From Collinsella aerofaciens (lineage in GTDB: Bacteria > Actinomycetota > Coriobacteriia > Coriobacteriales > Coriobacteriaceae): a DNA stretch of 54,637 nucleotides. Position 1 is the stretch's first letter. Each line of letters begins with the position of its first letter. A model generated the notes under the pieces. The model did not search any database. It was not told where the DNA came from and worked only from the letters and a program-made list of their open reading frames with translations. The position numbers and the translations under genes were made by a program. This document shows, piece by piece, positions 9,590 to 17,950 of the stretch. The stretch lies in contig RQAP01000023.1 in NCBI GenBank assembly GCA_008671135.1, positions 1 to 54,637 on the forward strand. Direction: 5' to 3'.

Positions 9590-12500
9590 TCACGCTTCGC
9601 CCCAGAATCTATGGTTGTTGCGCAGGAGCTGTGCGGTTTTGTTCTCGGCGGCTGCAATGTCCGCCTCGTCAGCCTGCCAGGTCCAGTTGCCCGTGGCCAC
9701 GCCCGGAACATTCATGCGCGCGTCGTCGCCAAGCCCCAGGACATCCTGCAGCGGCATCATCACCAGGGGAGCGTCGCTTGCCAGCGCGTCGCTCATCAGC
9801 TTTGCCGCCACCTCAACACCGCTCGGTTCATCGCCGCCCGCAAAGGAACGCGTGCACCAACCGGCCAGCGTCGACGTATCGTGCGTCGAGGTGTACAGAA
9901 TCTTGCCGGGCGTGGGGTGCACACCGCAACGAACGTCGTAGTCGCTAAACTCCAGCACGTCCATGCCGGGGAAACCGCAGGTCGAAGCCATGGCGCGAAC
10001 ACCGGGCGTCAGGTAGCCCAGGTCCTCGGCGATAAAGTTGAGCGGCCCCAGCTCGTCATAGGCGGTCTGGAACAGGTCCTTGCCCGGGCCCGCCAGCCAG
10101 CGGCCCTCGGCGCAAGCCTTGCCCGCGGGAATGCTGAAATAGCTGTGGAAGCCCAGGAAGTGATCCAGGCGCACGCGGTCGTAGAGCGAGAACGCACGAC
10201 GCAGGCGATCCATCCACCAGCTATAGCCGTTCTGCTTCATGTGGTCCCAGCGGAACGTCGGGTTGCCCCACACCTGGCCCTCGGGTGCAAAGTTGTCGGG
10301 CGGCGCACCGGAAAGCTCAATCGCCTTGCCGGTATCGGACAGCCAGAAGTTCTCGGGCTCGCTCCACGCATCCGCCGAATCGTCGGACACGTACATAGGA
10401 ATATCGCCGATAACCTCGATGCCCTTCTTGTGCGCATAGTTCATGAGCTCGCACCAAGCCAGGTCAAAGCGGTACTGCATGTACGCCTGAAGCTCGGCCT
10501 CGTTGTGGAAGCGCTTGTCGTCGATCAGATGCTCGTTGTAGCGCGCGACATCTGCCGGCCAATCATGGCGCGACTCGCCCTCAAAGTACTTCTTAACGGC
10601 CATGTAGACGCAGTATTTCTCGAGCCAATCGGCATTGCGATGTTTAAAGGCGGTGTACAGCGGATCGGCATCCTCGCCTCCGCGGGCCTTCCAGGTCTCA
10701 AAGTCGGCTGCCAGCTCCTCGTGGCTCTCGGGAAGGAGGTCGATATTGCCTGCAAAGGCCGAAGGACCGGCGTAAGGGGAGCGGAAGAAGTCCGTGGGGT
10801 TGACGGGGAGAACCTGCCAGTAGCGCATGCCCATGGCGGCCAGATGGTCGATAAAGCGACGCGTGGGCGCGCCGATCGTACCGGGCTTGCCGTCGTCGGT
10901 CGGCACTGATGTGATATGGCATACAACACCCGCACCGTGATCGAGCGGCTCCTGCAGGCGCTGCTCGGCGTGGTGATAGATGATCGACGACCCCAGCGGG
11001 TACAGGTCTAGCGTGACCGTACCGTTGTGGATCTCGCACTCGTGACCGCTAATCACATCGCTCGCACATTCGCCGAGCGCCGGAATGGTCACGCGATGAG
11101 AATTGCGCAGGCTGCGGTTGATGATGACGGTCGCGGACTCGCCATCCTTGCCCATGCGGTTGTATGCTAGCACCTCATCATTGAGCGCGAAGGCCTTGAT
11201 TTCACCGTCGATCATAAATGGCAGCGCGCGGCGCACGGCCGAGGCATTCTTGACGATCGCGAACGTATCGAAGTCGTGCAGGTCTTCCTTGGTTGGCATG
11301 GTGCGGCGATTGCCCGGATCGGTGAGTCCCTCCAAGCCGTACTCGTCACCGTAATAGAGTGAGGGAACGCCCGGGAACGTCATCTGCATGAGCGTCGCGA
11401 GCCAAAAACGACTCTTGGCCAGGCCCATGGAGTTCTCGTCCAGGCGCCACTTGCTGCGCTCGCTCTCGGGCAGCTGCGACTCGTCGGGGCCGCCGCCGAG
11501 CACCGAGATGATGCGCGGACGGTCGTGACTCGAGAGCAGATTGAGCGCGCAGGACAGGGCTTCGCGTGGATAGTTCTCACGCAGGGTCTCAATATCCTCG
11601 GCTGCCTGGTAGGCGTTCTTGTAGCCCATCAAAAAGCCGATGACCATGTCGCGGAAGGGGTAGTCCATGGCGGAGTCGAGCTCAGAGCCCTGCAGGTAGC
11701 GGCGCAAATGGCCATAGCTGATCTTGTTGGAGGCGTCTTCCCAGACCTCGCCGAGCAGCAGCGCGTCGGGCTTCTCGGCGAGCACGGCTTTTTTGATCTC
11801 GGCCAGGAAGTCGTCGGAAAGCTCGTCTGCCACGTCCAGACGCCAGCCATGGGCGCCAGCGCGCAGCCACTTACGAATGACTCCGTCCTTGCCCAGAAGC
11901 TTTTCACGGACAAGCTCGGAATTCTCGTTGATGGCTGGCATGTTGCCCACGCCCCACCAACAGTCATACGATCCGTCCTCATGGAAGTAAAACGCATCGC
12001 GCCACGGCGAATCCTCGCTCTGCCACGCGCCCACACCGGGGTAGTTGCCGTAGCGGTTGAAGTAGATCGAATCGTCGCCCGTGTGGTTGAACACACCGTC
12101 CAGAATGATGGAAATGCCCAGCTTCTCGGCCGCCTCGCACAGCTCGGTAAAGTCCTGCTCGGTGCCCAGAATCGGATCGATCTTGGTGTAATCGGCGGTG
12201 TCGTAGCGGTGGTTGCTCGCGGCTTCAAAAATGGGGTTGAGGTAGATGGCTGTAAAGCCCAGCTCGGCGATGCGAGGCAGGTCTTCCTGGATGCCCTTGA
12301 GCGAGCCGCCGTAGAAGTCCCAAGTCTTGATGGAGCCGTCCTCGGCGCGCTCGTACACAGGCGGCTCGTTCCAGTCCTCGACCATGCGGCGCTGAATGCC
12401 CTTACGCGGTTTTTCGACCTCGGCCAGCGTGCGCTCGCGCCAGTGCTCGTCGCGGGCATAACGATCGGGGAAGATCTGGTAGACCATACCGCGCTCGTAC

Positions 12501-12886
12501 CACTCGGGTCGAACTTCGCGGTGCTTGTAGACGGTGACCTGGAATGACGGCACCTCGGCGTAATCGTAGGTTACGCCTTCGCCGCCGGTGCGGCCCTGTG
12601 GTGCGCCCAAGCGGACCTCGGGCTGGCCCTCAATATTGCATATAAAGCTGTACCAGATAAGACAGGGCTCGGTGCACTCAAGCTCTACGGTAAATATGCC
12701 GTCGCCCTCGTGCGTCATGGGATACCGAGACTCACCGATCTCATCGACCCAGGTGCGGAGCGTAAGCATTGCCTGCGCGGGATCGGCATCCTCCAGAATC
12801 ACGGAGAGCGAAAGGGTAGTTCCTGTGGTCACAGCGCCAAACGGAGTGCGAAACTGCGGCAGACGGCTGTTGTGTATCAATCTCAT
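9590..12886 (-). CDS. GH13 alpha-glycosidase fused to 4-alpha-glucanotransferase (GH77)
   Basis: A 1,098-residue two-enzyme protein. Residues 1-120 look like a beta-rich domain of neopullulanase-type enzymes. Residues about 130-640 form a GH13 barrel with nucleophile D351 (GWRLDVADE), acid/base E380 (LLLGEVWEDAS) and D455 (SSHDRPR). From about residue 652 a second enzyme begins (HITSVPTDDGKPGTIG). It shows MalQ hallmarks: YWQVLPVNPTDFFRSPYAG, RLDHFLGFHSYFSIPAGKA, FIAEDLGYLTPG and STHDTSTLAGW. It would trim or debranch maltodextrins and disproportionate the products, feeding glycogen phosphorylase. No signal peptide is seen, so it is probably cytosolic. A LacI-like operator lies upstream (13013). 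The Shine-Dalgarno sequence is weak. Confidence 0.9.
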   Translation of the reverse strand: MRLIHNSRLPQFRTPFGAVTTGTTLSLSVILEDADPAQAMLTLRTWVDEIGESRYPMTHEGDGIFTVELECTEPCLIWYSFICNIEGQPEVRLGAPQGRTGGEGVTYDYAEVPSFQVTVYKHREVRPEWYERGMVYQIFPDRYARDEHWRERTLAEVEKPRKGIQRRMVEDWNEPPVYERAEDGSIKTWDFYGGSLKGIQEDLPRIAELGFTAIYLNPIFEAASNHRYDTADYTKIDPILGTEQDFTELCEAAEKLGISIILDGVFNHTGDDSIYFNRYGNYPGVGAWQSEDSPWRDAFYFHEDGSYDCWWGVGNMPAINENSELVREKLLGKDGVIRKWLRAGAHGWRLDVADELSDDFLAEIKKAVLAEKPDALLLGEVWEDASNKISYGHLRRYLQGSELDSAMDYPFRDMVIGFLMGYKNAYQAAEDIETLRENYPREALSCALNLLSSHDRPRIISVLGGGPDESQLPESERSKWRLDENSMGLAKSRFWLATLMQMTFPGVPSLYYGDEYGLEGLTDPGNRRTMPTKEDLHDFDTFAIVKNASAVRRALPFMIDGEIKAFALNDEVLAYNRMGKDGESATVIINRSLRNSHRVTIPALGECASDVISGHECEIHNGTVTLDLYPLGSSIIYHHAEQRLQEPLDHGAGVVCHITSVPTDDGKPGTIGAPTRRFIDHLAAMGMRYWQVLPVNPTDFFRSPYAGPSAFAGNIDLLPESHEELAADFETWKARGGEDADPLYTAFKHRNADWLEKYCVYMAVKKYFEGESRHDWPADVARYNEHLIDDKRFHNEAELQAYMQYRFDLAWCELMNYAHKKGIEVIGDIPMYVSDDSADAWSEPENFWLSDTGKAIELSGAPPDNFAPEGQVWGNPTFRWDHMKQNGYSWWMDRLRRAFSLYDRVRLDHFLGFHSYFSIPAGKACAEGRWLAGPGKDLFQTAYDELGPLNFIAEDLGYLTPGVRAMASTCGFPGMDVLEFSDYDVRCGVHPTPGKILYTSTHDTSTLAGWCTRSFAGGDEPSGVEVAAKLMSDALASDAPLVMMPLQDVLGLGDDARMNVPGVATGNWTWQADEADIAAAENKTAQLLRNNHRFWGEA

Positions 12887-13042
12887 AGTACGGTCCAGTT
12901 CAATAGAATCATGGTATGCTGGCCATGGGCTTTACGCACAGGATGTAAGTATATCTGTTGTACACAGGCTGTATAAACAACATCCGTTTACCATCGGCGA
13001 ACGGTTGTCCTAGAAAATCGTTTTACCAACTATCTACAGAGA
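12887..13042 (-). promoter_or_regulatory. Promoter region of the GH13-GH77 gene
   Basis: This AT-richer gap contains a -10-like TATACT on the minus strand (about 12944-12950) and GGTAAAC half sites at about 12985-12993. I see no gene in it. The exact promoter is uncertain. Confidence 0.4.
13013..13029. promoter_or_regulatory. LacI/MalR-like operator candidate
   Basis: Read on the minus strand the site is TTGGTAAAACGATTTTC. It has a central CG and a GGTAAAACG half site also found at 23031-23045, upstream of the HAD gene and glgB. The shape fits LacI-family regulators of maltodextrin genes. No regulator gene is in the window, so the link is inferred. Confidence 0.5.
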
Positions 13043-13066
13043 GGGGGCGCCCGGTTGGAGCGCCCC
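13043..13066 (-). terminator. GC-rich hairpin after glgA
   Basis: The stem ggggcgc / gcgcccc lies 39 nt past the glgA stop on the minus strand. The following ctctctgtag has few Ts, so termination is plausible but not strong. Confidence 0.45.
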
Positions 13067-13104
13067 TTGCATAGGGTTTGATTAGGTTTTGGATCGTCTG
13101 TGGG

Positions 13105-15471
13105 CTAGCGGCGCTTGCGGGTGGCCGTTGCCTTGCGGACGGACGTCTTCTTGGACGGGGCCTTTTTCTCTGCCGGAGCGGCGGGGGAGATCGGAGTCTC
13201 CTTGGCGGGCTCGGGCTTGGCCGTAGCCTTCGGTGCGGCCTTGACCTCAGCGGCCTTCGGCGCCGGCTTGGTCTTTACCTCGGCCTTGGGCTCCTCTTTG
13301 GCAGCAGCGGGTTTAGTCTCTGCCTTGGGAGTCGTGGTCTTTGCCGTGGTCTTCTTGGCCGTCGTCGTGCGCTTTCGCGTGGTGGTCTTGGTGGCGGGCT
13401 TGGCCTCGACGGTTGCCTCCGCCTTGGACTCAGCGGGCGTCTCCTCGACTTTGGCGGCTGGCTTTGCGGCTGCCTTGGTCGTGGCGGCCTTCGCGGTCGT
13501 CGACTTGGTTGCCGTGGTCTTCTTGGCGGCCGTTGACTTCTTGGCGGTCGTGGTCTTGGACGCCGTCGACTTCTTGGCAGTGGTCTTGGCCGGTGCCTTT
13601 GCCGCAGGCTTGGCCTCAGCGACCTCGGCCTTTACCTCGGGAGCAGCCTCGGCTTCGGCGGCTTTCTTGGCAGTGGCGGTCGTGCGCTTGCGCGTGGTCG
13701 TTGCCTTGGCAGCAGTCGTCTTTGCTGCGGCAGCCTTGGTTGTCGTAGCCTTCTTGACCGTCGTCTTGCGGGCCGTAGTCTTCTTAGCTGCGGGCTTTGC
13801 AGCGGGCTTGACCTCGGCCTCTGTCTCAGGAGCAACCTCAGCCTTCACCTCAGGCTCGGCCTTTGCGGGCTCAGCCTCAACCGGCTTCTCCTCGGCCTTG
13901 GCCTCCTTAGCGGCAGCGGGCTCCCTAATGGTCGCCGCAGGCTCGGCCTCAGCGGCAGCGGGCTCATCGACAGCTGCAACCTCAGTCACAGCCGCCGGGC
14001 GCTCAATCTCCGGGTGCATAAAGAAGTACAGGTCCAGATACTTATCGGCCGAGCGCGTCCAGCTAAAGTCCTGGCTCATGGCCTGCGTGACCAGCTGGTT
14101 CCATGCGTCGCGGTTATCCCAGAACAGACGCGCCGCGCGGAATACCGCATCGCCCATCTCGTCGCCGTTAAAGTTGCTAAACGAGAAGCCCGTGCCCTCG
14201 CCGGTAAACTCGTTGTACGGGATCACGGTGTCCTTCAGGCCGCCGGTCTCGCGCACGATGGGCAGGGTACCGTAGCGCATAGCGATGATCTGCGACAGGC
14301 CGCAGGGCTCAAACTTCGAAGGCATTAGGAACATGTCGGCGGCAGCATACATGCGCTGCGACAGCGCCGGATCGAACTCGATGCGTGCGGCCATGGTGCC
14401 GGGGTACTTGTCCTGGAAGTAGCGTAGACCGTCCTCGTAGTCGCGGTCGCCGGTGCCCAGCACCGCCACCTGCACGCCGCCGGCCAGGATGCGGTCGAGC
14501 GCGTACATGACCAGGTCCATGCCCTTCTGGCGCGTCAGGCGCGTGACCATGACCATAAGCGGACGATCGTCGCGAACCTCGAGCCCCAGCTCCTCCTGCA
14601 GCTTGGCCTTGCACACGGCCTTGCCGGAGCGGTCCTCGACGGTGTAGTTGGCGGCAATGCGTTTGTCGGTCGCCGGGTCAAAGCCCGCCACGTCAATGCC
14701 GTTCAAAATGCCCTGCAGCGCATAGGAGCGCTCGCGCAGCACACCGTCCAGGCCCTCGCCAAATTCGGGCGTCTGGATCTCGTTGGCATAGGTGGGGCTC
14801 ACCGTAGTGATGGCGTCGGCATAACGTAGGGCGCCCAGCATGTAGTTGATGCTGCAGGCGTCGCAACGCAGCTGCGAAGCGGCCGCCGGAATGTGCGCCA
14901 CACCCAGGATGTCCTCCATCACGGTATCGCTAAACTGGCCCTGGAACGCCACGTTGTGAATCGAGAAGACGGTCTTAACGCGGTCATACAGCGGCAGGCC
15001 CTGGTAGAACTCGCGCAAAAACACGGGAGCCAGCGCCGTCTGCCAGTCGTTGCAGTGCAGGATGTCGCACTCAAAGCCGGCCGGCAGGTGCTGCAGGCTC
15101 TCGGTGATGGCCTTGGAGAAGAACGCAAAACGCTCACCGTCGTCAAAGAAGCCGTACGGATAGTCGCGCGCAAAGTAGCGCTCGTTGTCAACGAACATAT
15201 AGGTGACGCCGTCGTGCTCGAGCTTCTCCAGCCCGCAGTACTCGTTGCGCCAGCCAAGGCTCACGTAAAAGTCGGCAAAGTGCTCCATCTGCGCCTTGTA
15301 CTCGTCCTTGATGGTGGCGTACTTGGGCACCATCACGATGACCTCGGCGCCGGCGCGCACAAGCGCCGCTGGCAGCGAGCCCGCCACGTCGCCCAGGCCA
15401 CCGGTCTTAACAAACGGTGCGCACTCGGCCGAGGCAAACACGATCTGCATCTTTTTGTTGGAATCAGCCAT
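13105..15471 (-). CDS. glgA: Glycogen synthase with a 295-residue Lys/Ala/Thr-rich tail
   Basis: GT5 glycogen synthase that extends alpha-1,4-glucan from ADP-glucose. The catalytic part (first ~490 residues) carries the ADP-glucose loop KTGGLGDVAGSLP, a conserved CDILHCNDWQTA segment, and the donor-site block PSKFEPCGLSQIIAMRYGT. A typical GlgA is 470-500 residues and would end here. The product instead continues for ~295 residues of low-complexity sequence made of AKKTT, TTRKRTT, AKPAAK and acidic EAEPAK runs, like bacterial histone H1 tails. The tail is encoded at about 13108-14001. ATG 15471 is preferred because GGGAGA lies just upstream. It is the last gene of the glg run. Confidence 0.93.
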   Translation of the reverse strand: MADSNKKMQIVFASAECAPFVKTGGLGDVAGSLPAALVRAGAEVIVMVPKYATIKDEYKAQMEHFADFYVSLGWRNEYCGLEKLEHDGVTYMFVDNERYFARDYPYGFFDDGERFAFFSKAITESLQHLPAGFECDILHCNDWQTALAPVFLREFYQGLPLYDRVKTVFSIHNVAFQGQFSDTVMEDILGVAHIPAAASQLRCDACSINYMLGALRYADAITTVSPTYANEIQTPEFGEGLDGVLRERSYALQGILNGIDVAGFDPATDKRIAANYTVEDRSGKAVCKAKLQEELGLEVRDDRPLMVMVTRLTRQKGMDLVMYALDRILAGGVQVAVLGTGDRDYEDGLRYFQDKYPGTMAARIEFDPALSQRMYAAADMFLMPSKFEPCGLSQIIAMRYGTLPIVRETGGLKDTVIPYNEFTGEGTGFSFSNFNGDEMGDAVFRAARLFWDNRDAWNQLVTQAMSQDFSWTRSADKYLDLYFFMHPEIERPAAVTEVAAVDEPAAAEAEPAATIREPAAAKEAKAEEKPVEAEPAKAEPEVKAEVAPETEAEVKPAAKPAAKKTTARKTTVKKATTTKAAAAKTTAAKATTTRKRTTATAKKAAEAEAAPEVKAEVAEAKPAAKAPAKTTAKKSTASKTTTAKKSTAAKKTTATKSTTAKAATTKAAAKPAAKVEETPAESKAEATVEAKPATKTTTRKRTTTAKKTTAKTTTPKAETKPAAAKEEPKAEVKTKPAPKAAEVKAAPKATAKPEPAKETPISPAAPAEKKAPSKKTSVRKATATRKRR

Positions 15472-15561
15472 ATTGTCTCCCATGTTGCAATTCGAGAATA
15501 GCCGCCTGGCGCTAACCGGGCGGCTATTCTACATGTTACGAGCGATGTCGCGGTGCCAACG

Positions 15562-16689
15562 TTAACGTACGATGGTGGTGTCGGAAGTTAACGGAGCCTT
15601 GCCCAGCACCAGGATGTTCTCGGGCGTGCCGCGAAGCTCGGTGTTGGTGGGAACCACGTTGTTCTTGTCCAGAATGGCGTTCTCGACGCGTGCGCCGCTC
15701 TTGATGATGCAGCTCTGGTTGATAATCGAGTTGGTCACCGAGGCGCCCTCCTCGACCACGACGCCGCGCGACAGAATCGAGTTGCGCACGGTGCCCTTGA
15801 TGATGCAACCGGCCGAGATGATCGAGTTGCACGCGTGGCTGCCGGTCGCATAGCGCGAAGGCGGCACGTCGTGAGCCTTGGTCAGGATCGGACGCTCGGG
15901 GTCGAAGAGCTGGTCGGCCACGGTCTGGTCGAGCAGGTCCATGCTGCGGCGATACAGCGACTTCTCGCTAAACACGCCCACGACCTCGCCCTTGTACTCG
16001 TAGCTGCACACGTCGATGTTGCCAAAGTCGCCCTGGAGTGCCTCGAGCAGGTCCAGATAGTCGGCGGCCTGGTAGTGGTCGATGATCTCGAGCAGCGTCT
16101 CGCGGTTGACGATGCAGCAGTCCATAGAGGCGTTGTCGCCGTACACGACGCCGGCGCTCACGCCCGTCAGGCGACCGTTCTCGTTGATCTGCAGCTTAGT
16201 CTCGTCATCGACGTTGCGCGTGGCCTTGCAGTACACCACGGTCATCTGGGCACCGGAGTTCTCGTGTGCATCGATGATGGTGTTGAGGTCCATGTTAAAG
16301 ATGATGTTGGTGCCCATCATCACAACGTAGGGCTTGTCCGAGCGCTGGAACAGCGTCTTGTTGGAGATGATGTCGCGCAGCAGGAAGCGCATGCCGCCCT
16401 TGGTGGTGCCATACGCGTTGCCGGGCACCATGAACAGGCCGCCCTTCTTGCGGTCCAGGCCCCAGTCCTTACCCGAGCCCACGTGGTCGATCAGCGAGCG
16501 GTAGTTTCCCGGCATGACAACGCCAACGGTCTTAATACCGGCATTCATCATGTTGGACAGCGGGAAGTCGATCAGGCGGTAGCGGCCCAAAAACGGAACG
16601 GACGCGATGGGGCGGTCCTTGAGCAGGACGCTGCCGTAGGTCGAAGAGTAGTTAGCGGTGATATAACCGATGGCCTTGCGATTGATCAT
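15562..16689 (-). CDS. glgD: Glucose-1-phosphate adenylyltransferase regulatory subunit GlgD
   Basis: A 375-residue homologue of GlgC that in Firmicutes-type systems pairs with GlgC to make an active ADP-glucose pyrophosphorylase. It shows RPIASVPFLGRYRLIDFPLS, a degenerate version of the pyrophosphorylase N-terminus lacking the GGxGxRL loop of GlgC. It ends in left-handed beta-helix repeats (IIKGTVRNSILSRGVVVEEG, IINQSCIIKSGARVENAIL). ATG 16689 begins 4 nt after the glgC stop and has a strong GGGAAGGGGG ribosome site, so the two are co-translated. Loss of the catalytic loop fits a regulatory rather than catalytic role. Confidence 0.93.
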   Translation of the reverse strand: MINRKAIGYITANYSSTYGSVLLKDRPIASVPFLGRYRLIDFPLSNMMNAGIKTVGVVMPGNYRSLIDHVGSGKDWGLDRKKGGLFMVPGNAYGTTKGGMRFLLRDIISNKTLFQRSDKPYVVMMGTNIIFNMDLNTIIDAHENSGAQMTVVYCKATRNVDDETKLQINENGRLTGVSAGVVYGDNASMDCCIVNRETLLEIIDHYQAADYLDLLEALQGDFGNIDVCSYEYKGEVVGVFSEKSLYRRSMDLLDQTVADQLFDPERPILTKAHDVPPSRYATGSHACNSIISAGCIIKGTVRNSILSRGVVVEEGASVTNSIINQSCIIKSGARVENAILDKNNVVPTNTELRGTPENILVLGKAPLTSDTTIVR

Positions 16690-16693
16690 CGGA

Positions 16694-17842
16694 TCATTCC
16701 CCCTTCCCGATAACGACGTCATTTCCAACGACGGCCGTATCCTTGGTGGTATCGACAGAGCCGAGCTTCACGCCCTCTTCGACCGTGGAGTTCTCGCCCA
16801 AAATAGCGCGGCAGATGTGCGCACCGCTCTTAACGTGCGCACCCGGCAGCAGCACGGAGTCCTCGACCACAGCGCGCTCCTCGATGATGACATCGGTCGA
16901 AAGGATCGAGTGGCGCGCGGTGCCGTAGATCTTGCAGCCGTTGGAGACCAGGCAGTCATCCAGGCGGCCGTCCGGGCCAATGTAGTGCGGCGGACGCGTG
17001 GTGATGTTGGACATGATGGGGAAGTGCTTGTCGAACAGATCGAACTCGGGGTTGTTGCCCAGCAGGTCCATCGAGGTCTCGTGGAAGCTGGCAATGGTGC
17101 CGACATCCTTCCAAAAGCCGTGGAACTCGTAGCTGTACAGGCGCTTGCCCTCGCTGAGCAGCTTGGGGATGATATCCTTGCCAAAGTCGTGGCTCGAGCG
17201 CTGGTCCAGAGCGTCTTCCTCGAGCGCCTCGATCAGCACGTCGGCCGAGAAGATGTAGATGCCCATGGACGCGAGGTTCGAATCGGGCTTATCGGGCTTC
17301 TCGGTGAACTTGGTGATGCGCCCGTCCTCGGGGTCGGTGGTCAGGATGCCAAAGCGGCTGGCCTCTTCCCACGGCACGGGCATAACGCTCACCGTGAGGT
17401 CGGCGTTGTTCTCAATGTGCGTCTTGAGCATCTTGCGGTAGTCCATGCGATACAGGTGATCGCCCGAAAGAATCAGGACGTACTTGGGGTCGTTGGCCTT
17501 GATGTAGTCGAGGTTCTGCGTAATGGCGTCGGCCGTGCCCGCATACCAGGCGCCGCCGGTCTGCGTCTCGTACGGCGGCAGGATCGATACGCCGCCGTCA
17601 CGGCTGTCCAGATCCCAGGCCTCGCCGGAGCCCACATAGGCATGCAGCAGGTAGGGACGATACTGCGTCAGAACGCCCACCGTGTCGATGCCCGAGTTGG
17701 AGCAGTTGGACAGCGAAAAGTCGATAATGCGGAACTTGCCACCAAAGCTAACCGCCGGCTTAGCGATCTTTTGGGTGAGTGCCCCCAATCGGCTGCCCTG
17801 TCCTCCTGCGAGGAGCATCGCGATGCATTCTTTCTTACTCAT
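16694..17842 (-). CDS. glgC: Glucose-1-phosphate adenylyltransferase
   Basis: Makes ADP-glucose and pyrophosphate from glucose-1-phosphate and ATP, the committed step of bacterial glycogen synthesis. The 382-residue product has the nucleotide loop MLLAGGQGSRLGALT at residues 9-23, KPAVSFGGKFRIIDFSLSNC, the sugar-phosphate region FTEKPDKPDSNLASMGIYIF, and C-terminal hexapeptide repeats (DVIIEERAVVEDSVLLPG). AAGGAG lies 6-7 nt before ATG. It follows glgP by 108 nt and is 4 nt upstream of glgD. Confidence 0.96.
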   Translation of the reverse strand: MSKKECIAMLLAGGQGSRLGALTQKIAKPAVSFGGKFRIIDFSLSNCSNSGIDTVGVLTQYRPYLLHAYVGSGEAWDLDSRDGGVSILPPYETQTGGAWYAGTADAITQNLDYIKANDPKYVLILSGDHLYRMDYRKMLKTHIENNADLTVSVMPVPWEEASRFGILTTDPEDGRITKFTEKPDKPDSNLASMGIYIFSADVLIEALEEDALDQRSSHDFGKDIIPKLLSEGKRLYSYEFHGFWKDVGTIASFHETSMDLLGNNPEFDLFDKHFPIMSNITTRPPHYIGPDGRLDDCLVSNGCKIYGTARHSILSTDVIIEERAVVEDSVLLPGAHVKSGAHICRAILGENSTVEEGVKLGSVDTTKDTAVVGNDVVIGKGE

Positions 17843-17950
17843 CGATTTCTCCTTCTGTCATCGATGTTCCTAAACCCATTAGCGACGGGCGCGGCGCAAC
17901 GTCACGCCCGTCGAGTAATGCCGTGCTGGCATAGGGGAGCTCGCGCGCCT

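Noticed and set aside
13105..14001. Repetitive DNA in the glgA tail as a possible CRISPR or tandem repeat array
   Set aside because: The repetition comes from AAG, GCC and ACC codons in an open frame. There is no fixed repeat length or unique spacer pattern.
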